A stretch of DNA of 64,000 nt from Stentor roeselii (taxonomy: Eukaryota > Ciliophora > Heterotrichea > Heterotrichida > Stentoridae). Below the pieces are notes generated by a model. The model had not been told where the DNA came from, made no database searches, and worked only from the letters and a program-made list of their open reading frames with translations. The stretch's first letter is position 1, and each line of letters begins with the position of its first letter. The stretch spans positions 62,001 through 126,000 of the forward strand of contig RSEH01000001.1 in NCBI GenBank assembly GCA_006503475.1. The letters run 5' to 3'. Below are positions 28,950 to 36,565 of this stretch, piece by piece. A program made the translations under genes and the position numbers.

Positions 28950-29900
28950 CTAACATTTATTCATATCTACTGTCTTTTCCGAATGACAATCGTCACTGCT
29001 TTTTGAGTCAAAAATAACCACTGGTAGGCAGGTACTTACCTCGGAAGCCAACTTGCCGAATTTCACTGATACTTCAAAAAAGTACTTCGATTCCACGATT
29101 TTTCCTAAGGCAGTCCCACAACCTTTTCTATACTTTTCTTTGAGGTGTATCGGAAAAGCAAAACTAAAAGTTTTGAAGTTAAAAAGCGAATTAGCCTTCG
29201 GTACAAAAACCGGGTGTTGATACGAAAAAACCTTCTGCAGCCTTTCTTCAAATCGTGTTTTAACAAACTCAAACTTGACATACCTGAACATTTTAACAAG
29301 AATCGATTTAGCAACTAACTGAGCAGAAGAATTATCAACAGTGACCTGCATCTGAACGACTTCTCCAACATCATAGCAAAGTTTTGCAATATCGACCTGA
29401 ACTTCGCTGTTTCCTTTGGAAATAGTTTTAAAAAGTTTGAGTTCAGCTTTATTCGAAGCATTCTGAGGCTTGTTCAAGTTGATTGACTGGTGAAGGATGA
29501 CTGGTCTTGTTGACTTGGACTTGCCGTATTCCTTGCTTTTTGCAGTGCAGACCACCTCATAAGTGATAAAAACTGAGTAGTTCGAGTCTTGGGCTTTTGT
29601 TGAACCTGCCAAAGACTCTTCTGTCTTGATTTCGAAAGGGTAATGGTAAAGACCTGCTTTTTGCTTTGGCTGAAGGGCAAGTGACTGTTCGAAAAGAACT
29701 GAACTTTGATGGTTTTTGTGCCATTCTCCTTCACCTCCTGCTAAAAAAGTTACGTGCTCGGTTTGAAAAAGGACAAGTGTCAGTGAAAAGTCGGATAAAA
29801 CCTCAGGGATCACTAATTCGACTGAGCCTGAAACTGAGTTTCCTGCTTTGACGACTGAAGAATCGAGGTGAATTTTAGCCTTAGATTTGTGGTTTCCCAT
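28950..29900 (-). CDS. Arrestin-fold protein with myristoylation signal
   Basis: 316 residues. The opening strands (KIHLDSSVVKAGNSVSGSVEL) and the pattern GLYHYPFEIKTEESLAGS ... YSVFITYEVVCTAKS follow the arrestin N-domain, including the Gly-rich turn, the Y-x-(Y/I)-P-F strand and the I-x-Y strand. The second half (about 150-290) fits the C-domain, with FNFKTFSFAFPIHL. The start MGNHKSKA fits an N-myristoylation site (Gly2, Ser6), so membrane anchoring is likely. It is a distant relative of the protein encoded at 14719-15804. The start context is TAATAATGG. Confidence 0.72.
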   Translation of the reverse strand: MGNHKSKAKIHLDSSVVKAGNSVSGSVELVIPEVLSDFSLTLVLFQTEHVTFLAGGEGEWHKNHQSSVLFEQSLALQPKQKAGLYHYPFEIKTEESLAGSTKAQDSNYSVFITYEVVCTAKSKEYGKSKSTRPVILHQSINLNKPQNASNKAELKLFKTISKGNSEVQVDIAKLCYDVGEVVQMQVTVDNSSAQLVAKSILVKMFRYVKFEFVKTRFEERLQKVFSYQHPVFVPKANSLFNFKTFSFAFPIHLKEKYRKGCGTALGKIVESKYFFEVSVKFGKLASEVSTCLPVVIFDSKSSDDCHSEKTVDMNKC

Positions 29901-30100
29901 TATTACTGGATTACGGAAGTGATTAATTTTTCTTTAGAATGACTTAGTGAATCAATAGTAATTCAGATAGAAACTTTGTGAATACTTTGTTTATGGATTT
30001 AGTTTTGATTAGTTTTATTAATTAGTGATATTTTTACTATTAGAATAAATAAGTAAACGAATTAAGATCATGAAAGACTATCCAATCATTAATTATAACT

Positions 30101-31147
30101 TTAATGTAAGTCGTTTTCACAGACAAATTCAACGTCTGGGTCAAAAGTTTCAATCTGCAAAGTAAGATGCCCAATACCGAACTTCTCTTTAATCATCCTG
30201 GTAGCCCTATCTAAAGCAACAGTCGGACTATCAGAGACAACATGGCAAGAAAGCGCTACTTTTCCAGAAGACAAGCTCCAAACATGCAGATCATGAATGC
30301 TAGTAATTTCTTCAATATCAGTAAGTCCAGTTTGAAGTTCTGCCATATCCACATCTTTAGGAGAACTTTCCATTAAAATAGTAACACAATCCCTTAAGAT
30401 AGGAATGGTAGTACTAAGAACAACTATACAAAATAGCACAGTGCAGATAGGGTCAGCAATAGTATAGTCCGGGTGGGTGTAAATAATAGCTCCTGCAATA
30501 ATAACACCCACACTCTGAAGCGAGTCTCCTAAAACATGAATAATTGCCGCTCGCATATTCAAACTTTTCTTTCCTTTTCCTTGTTCTACTTCTGGTGAAC
30601 CATCTCTATCACTAGCTTGAAGAGTTTCTTCAGGGACTTCATCATCTTTAGCTTCAGGCTCTGAGTTGATTAAAACGATTCCCATAATAACGTTTCCGAT
30701 AAGTGAACCGAAAGCAGTGATTAACATGATCAAGCCATCGATTTCTTGAGGGTTAATGAATCTTGCAACGGCTTCTGAAAGCAGCCAGGCCGTGAGTCCC
30801 CAGATCAAAGCAATGCTGACCATTGTTCCGATGGCTTCAGCTCTATGAAAACCGTAAGTATAACGAAGAGATGCGGGAAGTTTGGTGAAGCAGAGACTGA
30901 TGATGATTATGATAAAGCCTAGGATGTCGGTGAAAACATGGAAAGCGTCTGTTATCACTGCTATTGAATCAGCGTAGTAACCTCCGATGATTTCTCCGAT
31001 CATAAAGAGAGTTGATAGGAATATGTTTAAATAAAGTCTTTTCAGGAATTTGTCTGTGTTTTTCTTGTGCTGGTGAACTTTTTTACTCACTCCTGTTGAT
31101 CCTTTGTCATCTTTGGAAACTTTGTTGTAGTCTTCAGGGTCGTTCAT
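30101..31147 (-). CDS. Cation diffusion facilitator (ZnT-type zinc transporter)
   Basis: 348 residues, six membrane segments. The transport site of the CDF family is visible: an H-x3-D in TM2 (DAFHVFTD) and H-x3-D in TM5 (HVLGDSLQSVGV). DSIAVITDA, RYTYGFHRAE and the C-terminal cytosolic domain (SIHDLHVWSLSSGKVALSCH) match the ZnT2/3/4/8 group, which moves Zn2+ out of the cytosol into vesicles in exchange for protons. The loop between TM4 and TM5 is acidic (EAKDDEVPEET) and contains no histidine, unlike the His-rich loop of many ZnTs. A few His are present at the N-terminus instead (KKVHQHKK). Confidence 0.93.
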   Translation of the reverse strand: MNDPEDYNKVSKDDKGSTGVSKKVHQHKKNTDKFLKRLYLNIFLSTLFMIGEIIGGYYADSIAVITDAFHVFTDILGFIIIIISLCFTKLPASLRYTYGFHRAEAIGTMVSIALIWGLTAWLLSEAVARFINPQEIDGLIMLITAFGSLIGNVIMGIVLINSEPEAKDDEVPEETLQASDRDGSPEVEQGKGKKSLNMRAAIIHVLGDSLQSVGVIIAGAIIYTHPDYTIADPICTVLFCIVVLSTTIPILRDCVTILMESSPKDVDMAELQTGLTDIEEITSIHDLHVWSLSSGKVALSCHVVSDSPTVALDRATRMIKEKFGIGHLTLQIETFDPDVEFVCENDLH

Positions 31148-33154
31148 ATTTATTATAACTCACCATATTTTTACTGGATTTTTTACTTCATAACATCTGG
31201 TTTTCGTTTGGAAGACCTTGGCTTTTTCTTCATATTTATTCGAGTTTTTATGATTTTTTTACTTGGATTTGATGAATTAAGGTTTTTTTGGATTATGAAA
31301 TAAGGGAAAAATCTTAGGAAAGTTCTTTTGAATTTATTTGGGAGTGAAAAGTCAGATAATCTACTCTTATCTTGGTTGATTTAGAGTTGGTAGTTGAAAA
31401 TTTGGCTTTATATATAAGGAAAGTTCATAATGATTTTGGACTTTAAATATATGGTATATTACTAGGAAATCTTTTCAAAAACAGATTGAAATCTTAGAGT
31501 TTTTTGATATAATTCAGAAAATTGTTACTTTTGACACAGAATAGTGTTTTTGCCTGGAAAATTTTAATTCTTAACACTAGGATAATATTAAATTCATATA
31601 AAAATCACCCCATAACCTTTTTCTCGCCTAATATTAAGAGTGAATCAATAAATGATTACTTTATAGTCTCACAGAATCATCCGTGTATTATAATCATTTC
31701 TAGTATATAACCTTAATATGATATAAAAAATTTCCTAAATTTAAAGCCCATCTTAAATTAGTTTATCTTATTTTGGTTTGATTCTTAAATTTTATACTGT
31801 AAATGAATCATACGCTAGAGATTGACAAATTATTGATATGAGCGCTTTATTGATGTGGCTTACGCTAAGGCTTGAAATTTTGATTTGTAATACATAAAGG
31901 TTCAATCACATCTTGCATGTAATAAAGACTTTTCGAGTTCTGGAGATGTATCGTGAATTATATAAAATGGTAAGAAGTAACTTTATTGTAATCATTTTAT
32001 CAAGAAGTTAACGAAGCGATGTAGTAAAGATTAAGTTTCTCTTTTGAAAGGAAGAAGGGTAATTATACTAAAACTAATAAAATGTCACCCTACAGTGAAT
32101 CTCATATAAAATGAACATATCCAAATACTACCAATTTCTTGCCCTTGATGCAACCTTCGAAGATTCTTTGATTTTCCTAAGTTTTCATAAATTTTTAGAA
32201 TAATCATCATATTGGTTGATTGTTTTGCATTTCCAAGATAATTCTCAATTTGATATCTACAAATGCGAGGTAAAGAAATGATTAAATAATGAATCATCTA
32301 TTTTTAAACATCAATATTTCTATGTTCTTAAATGGTTAGTTTATTATCTCCAGGAATCTGATGATCAAATTCTTTGTATCCCTTAAATTCTAAGAGAACT
32401 TCAGGAACTTAAAGGATTCTAAAGGATTTGTTAAAAAAAGGATGATGATCTTGCTCAGGATTCACTAAAAAATTTGAAAATAGGTTGTTTGATGTTAAGG
32501 TATCGTAGTAATCGAATATTATTTTGTCTAATTTTAATAAAAAGGGTGAAAGGATTATATTTAATAAAGTTCGATATAAATTTTCTCTGTTTTAATTGCG
32601 ATTAAGTCTTTTTGATTATTTATACACTTTGAGTTCTGAGGAGACTATGCATTATTTTTCATATCAATTTACTGAAACAGTTTTTTAATATTTAAAATTG
32701 TAAGCAATATTCAAATACATTGACTAAATTAAAAAAACTCTTATTCAAGCAAATTGAAATGAAATGACATGTAAAGACTGAAGAATTAGAAAAGAATTAT
32801 CAATTAAATGATAGGAGTGTTAGATAGTTACATAATTAATCAAACATCAAACTTCATCAATATCCAAAAGAATTCAGCTCTTTATTGTACTTCTAAACAT
32901 TTATTCAACTTGAAGCTGATAAAAATTTACTGAATCTGGTTAATCTTTATACTATTGATGCATCATATTTTTAACCATTTTAAAAAAAGGAATCCCAACA
33001 TAAGCTATTTTGAATTCAAACAACAACTTCTAACTATCAAAATAATAAATCAATAACTCTACTAATAAAAGTCCTACTTCTTTAAACTCCAACTAAATGA
33101 TAAAACCTTCTTAATCCCAAGTTAAATTCAAAATCATATTCACGATCAGTATAA
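31148..33154. other. Long divergent intergenic region
   Basis: About 2.0 kb between divergent genes. The first 300 bp is G/T-rich on the plus strand (the leader side of the minus gene); the last 150 bp is A/C-rich (the leader side of the plus gene). Short AT-rich frames occur, but none has coding-like composition. No tRNA or repeat was found; a small non-coding RNA gene cannot be excluded. Confidence 0.6.
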
Positions 33155-34195
33155 ATGGGAAGTAAATGTTCATGCGTGGCTCAGCTGAGTCCCAAATCCC
33201 ACGAAATCGACAGTTTAAACAACCGCAAAACCCTTCCAAACTGGGAAATCGATTCAGACGAGTCAATAATCCTTGACCCCGTCGAAGTGCAAGTCAAGTC
33301 ACTGATCCGTCTTTATCTATGTCTCAAAACCTTCCGAGCGATTCCTTTATTCCAGAGTTTCCTGAACCCAGGAAAAGTTGTTTTCTCTTCTCCAAAAATC
33401 CCAGAATCTTTACTTAAAACCGAGTTAACCCTTTCCCCTTTCCCTGAAAAGAGGATTAAAGGACCAACGATCGAGAACTTTCCGACGGTTCTCTTGGAGA
33501 ATAATGAAAGTTACAGTGGACAATGGGATATTTCACAACAGAGACCGGAAGGCTGGGGTATTTTTATTGAATCCAATAAAAGCAAATATGATGGACAGTT
33601 TAAAAGTGGGAAAAAATCAGGCATTGGAAGGTTGATTAATAGTGAAGGAGAGGTTTATGAAGGAGAATTTTTCATTGATAAAAAACAGGGACATGGAAAA
33701 CTAAGGAAAGTTGATGGGAGTTATTATGTTGGAGGGTTTTTAAATAACTTGGAACATGGAGAAGGAAAACTTTATCATATGGGAAAAGTTATTTATTCAG
33801 GAGGGTTTATCAGAGGTCATAAGCATGGTAAAGGAACATTACATATTGGACTAAATGTTTATAAAGGAGACTTTTTTGCAGATCAGATTGATGGACAAGG
33901 GCTTTATCAGTGGTCTGATGGAAAATCTTATGATGGCTTCTGGAAAAATAACAAAATGCATGGATTTGGTACATATAAATGGCCTGACGGCAAATCATAT
34001 ACTGGACATTTCGTAGAAGGTTTAAAAGAAGGTGTAGGAACTTTCAAGTGGAACGACGGCAGAGAGTACCACGGAGGCTGGGCAGAAGGAAAGATGCATG
34101 GAGAAGGAGCCTATACCTACTTCGACAAAGGAAAAAAACGAAATTTCGTTGCTATCTACGAGTTAGGAAAACGCAAAAAAGTCCTTCGTTATTAA
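33155..34195 (+). CDS. MORN-repeat protein with N-terminal acylation signal
   Basis: 346 residues. About nine MORN repeats fill residues 118-335 (Y-x-G-x-F/W ... G-x-G-x-x, for example YDGFWKNNKMHGFGTYKW). MORN proteins bind membranes or form extended scaffolds at cortical and ciliary structures. The N-terminus MGSKCSC has Gly2, Ser6 and two cysteines, the classic pattern for myristoylation and palmitoylation, so a cortical membrane position is likely. Residues 20-115 are unassigned. The start is TATAAATGG. An unknown gene starts 7 bp after the stop. Confidence 0.88.
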   Translation: MGSKCSCVAQLSPKSHEIDSLNNRKTLPNWEIDSDESIILDPVEVQVKSLIRLYLCLKTFRAIPLFQSFLNPGKVVFSSPKIPESLLKTELTLSPFPEKRIKGPTIENFPTVLLENNESYSGQWDISQQRPEGWGIFIESNKSKYDGQFKSGKKSGIGRLINSEGEVYEGEFFIDKKQGHGKLRKVDGSYYVGGFLNNLEHGEGKLYHMGKVIYSGGFIRGHKHGKGTLHIGLNVYKGDFFADQIDGQGLYQWSDGKSYDGFWKNNKMHGFGTYKWPDGKSYTGHFVEGLKEGVGTFKWNDGREYHGGWAEGKMHGEGAYTYFDKGKKRNFVAIYELGKRKKVLRY

Positions 34196-34202
34196 TAACT
34201 TT

Positions 34203-34793
34203 ATGGAATTATTCACATATGTCGACGGCCCATTGTGGAGCGAGTTCAAATCAGCGAACTTTTCAGATCCCATAATCGAAAGACACAGTCAACTTCTGAA
34301 AGAGCTTGAATCTTTCCACGAAATTTCTCAAGATCACTTCGAAATCGAATTTTCATTACCTAAAGTTCAGTAATTCCCACTTAGACTACCATCTTCAATA
34401 TCATCAATCCCAGAAGACTACATTCCAAAAAGTCTAGGTCTTGAAGTGCTTTCAAAAGAAGTGGTTCATTTCGAGTCTTTGATTCAAAGTCTTTCATCGA
34501 TTTTACTCCTTCCGAAGGCAAAAGGCCTGAATCACATACAAGTGATGTTTGGGCGAAAGTGTCAAGAACCGTTATTAGTGAAGCCCCGAAAGGTGACAAT
34601 TAAACCAATTCATTCATTTTTTAATATCAAGTCGTCTTCATGCCAAGGGAAACAGAGTCAGACTTTGAAGCAAGAATCTTCTGCATCTTTCTTGTTTTCT
34701 AGTTTTGAAGTGCTTTGTGAAGGGTATAAGTCAAACTTGTCTGAATCGAGAGTAGATGCGTTTCTAACAGACCGCTTTGACAGGTATAAATAA
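34203..34793 (+). CDS. Unrecognised protein, one intron
   Basis: Exons 34203-34369 and 34385-34793, joined across a 15-nt intron (phase 2), give 191 residues. No domain is recognised. The N-terminal 80 residues are helical and acidic (IIERHSQLLKELESFHE), the middle has a Leu-rich helix (SLIQSLSSILLLPK) and the C-terminus is Ser/Lys-rich. The gene lies 7 bp after the MORN gene, and its stop TAA (34791-34793) shares one base with the ATG of the Kelch/EGF gene. The two exons have continuous, balanced composition, which supports a real gene. Confidence 0.75.
34370..34384 (+). other. 15-nt intron
   Basis: GTAATTCCCACTTAG, phase 2, with an in-frame TAA. A lies at intron position 10. Confidence 0.87.
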
Positions 34794-34795
34794 TG
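34785..34795 (+). promoter_or_regulatory. TATA-like start site inside the upstream gene, with TAATG stop/start overlap
   Basis: TATAAATAATG encodes the last codons and stop of the upstream gene and also forms the start context and ATG of the Kelch/EGF gene. The resemblance to the start motif of other genes here is visible; promoter function is inferred. Confidence 0.5.
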
Positions 34796-36526
34796 TATTG
34801 TTTATTAATCCTAAGACTTGCCCTAGCTGCAGAGCCTCTTTATACTTGGAAGCAAGAAACAGAAATGTCGGGGCAGCTGCCGACACCTCGAGGAGGTCAC
34901 TCAGGAGTATTGATCGGTCGTTCAATGTACATATTCGGAGGTTGCAACACAACAAATCAATGTTTCAACGACCTTCACAGCTACAACACCGAATCCCGAG
35001 TATGGACAAGACTAAACTCGACAGGAAACATTCCAACACCGCGAGGTGACCACATATCATTATTACTCGGTACAAAAATGTTAGTCTTCGGAGGTAGCTA
35101 CCGAGGTATGGAGTTCAACGACCTATACCAATACGAAGCCGTGACCGATCACTGGACAATGCTTTTGCCAGAGGGTGAAAAGCCCCAAGGCCGCAGCGGA
35201 GCTGCGGCAAGTTTAGATCAAGAAGGAAACTTATTCATAGTGGGCGGGTACAGTTCTCAAGGGTACTTGAACGACGTGTGGGTCTACTCGACAGTCAGCA
35301 ATAAATGGAACAAGTTTCAAACATCAGGCGACGCTCCCACTGCAAGAGAACTGCATTCTTTTACTATTCAAGGGAAAGTCGGAATGCTCTTCGGAGGGTT
35401 TCATGCTGGAGGGGTCAGTAGTGAGTTGTATGTACTTGATATTGAAATGATGAACTGGTTTAAAGCGAAGGATGACGGGTATCTGCCGGAAGGAAGGGAA
35501 GGACATGTTTCTTTGGTTTCTGGTGATTTTTTGTTTGTTCAGGGAGGATGCAACTTTGCACATCAGACGTGTTTTGATGATTTTTTTGTTTTGGATTTGG
35601 TTAGCTTTTGGTGGGTTAAATTGGAAACTCACTCGTTTACTACTCATCCGGCGCAGAAGGAAAGAGCCTCGAGTGTCAGTCTTGGACCTGAGATTATTAT
35701 TTTTGGTGGATGCTTTTTGGATAAACATTGCTTTAATGATCTTATCAGGATTAATACTGGAATTAAATGTAATTGCAATCAGCAGGGGGTTTGTAGAGAT
35801 GGTATTTGTGTTTGTTATAAAGGATACTCTGGACATGACTGCTTGGTTAGGCCGAAGTGTAAGGAAAATTGCTTGGGAAGGGGATTTTGTTCGAGCTCTG
35901 GAGAGTGTGACTGTTATCCTGGATACAAGGGATCAATTTGTGAATACGAGTCCAACTGCCCAAAAAACTGCACCAGCATTATAAACGGAAGATGCCAAAC
36001 AGATGGTACCTGCAAATGTAATGAAGGGTACTCCGGCTACTCCTGCCAATGTGAATGCATAAACGGAGCCTGTACTGAAAGTGGCTGCCTTTGCGAGGTA
36101 GGATGGTCAGGAACTAAATGTGATATTCAAGAACTCGATTCTGAATCAATTCAATCCTCAGAAAATCCTTCATCAAGCGAATCCCAAGAAGCGTCATCCT
36201 CAATCGACATGGAAGACTCATCATCCCAAATAACTCAAACCAATTCAAGTTTCCAACAATTCATTCAAACCTCCTTCACCCCTTCACAAAGCCAAATTAT
36301 TTCATCCTGCGAAAACTGCATTCACGGAGAATGCATTAAAAATCAATGTTTCTGTTCAAATGGCTACACAGGTGAAAATTGCGATAAAATGAGCAAAGGA
36401 GTCGCTTTGGTCTATGCGAGTTCTTTGATGCTTGTCGTTATTCTCGCAGGGGGTCTTCTGGCATATTTCTGCATGAGTTCTGTCAAGACTTCCAGGGAAA
36501 AAGAAAAAGTTCCTTTGATTGCTTAA
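34793..36526 (+). CDS. Type I membrane protein with Kelch propeller and EGF repeats
   Basis: 577 residues. A signal peptide (LLILRLALAAEP) is followed by about six Kelch repeats (about 28-320; PTPRGGHSGV, IFGGC) forming a beta-propeller, then five EGF-like modules (for example CYPGYKGSIC, CEVGWSGTKC, CSNGYTGENC), with a Ser-rich linker before the last one. A membrane segment near 545-567 (SLMLVVILAGGLLAYFCM) and a short basic tail close the chain. The layout resembles attractin/MEGF8-type surface proteins. The function is probably adhesion or surface recognition; this is inference. The start overlaps the preceding stop by one base. It converges on the helicase gene with 39 bp between stop codons. 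Confidence 0.88.
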   Translation: MYCLLILRLALAAEPLYTWKQETEMSGQLPTPRGGHSGVLIGRSMYIFGGCNTTNQCFNDLHSYNTESRVWTRLNSTGNIPTPRGDHISLLLGTKMLVFGGSYRGMEFNDLYQYEAVTDHWTMLLPEGEKPQGRSGAAASLDQEGNLFIVGGYSSQGYLNDVWVYSTVSNKWNKFQTSGDAPTARELHSFTIQGKVGMLFGGFHAGGVSSELYVLDIEMMNWFKAKDDGYLPEGREGHVSLVSGDFLFVQGGCNFAHQTCFDDFFVLDLVSFWWVKLETHSFTTHPAQKERASSVSLGPEIIIFGGCFLDKHCFNDLIRINTGIKCNCNQQGVCRDGICVCYKGYSGHDCLVRPKCKENCLGRGFCSSSGECDCYPGYKGSICEYESNCPKNCTSIINGRCQTDGTCKCNEGYSGYSCQCECINGACTESGCLCEVGWSGTKCDIQELDSESIQSSENPSSSESQEASSSIDMEDSSSQITQTNSSFQQFIQTSFTPSQSQIISSCENCIHGECIKNQCFCSNGYTGENCDKMSKGVALVYASSLMLVVILAGGLLAYFCMSSVKTSREKEKVPLIA

Positions 36527-36565
36527 CTTTCTACTTCGTAAAACATTCTTATTCTAAAGACATTA

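Noticed and set aside
32085-32297. 70-codon minus-strand frame in the 31-33 kb gap
   Set aside because: No motif, no clear start context, AT-driven composition.
33155-36526. A functional operon of MORN, unknown and Kelch/EGF genes
   Set aside because: Only close spacing supports it; equally tight spacing occurs between unrelated genes throughout the window, in all orientations.
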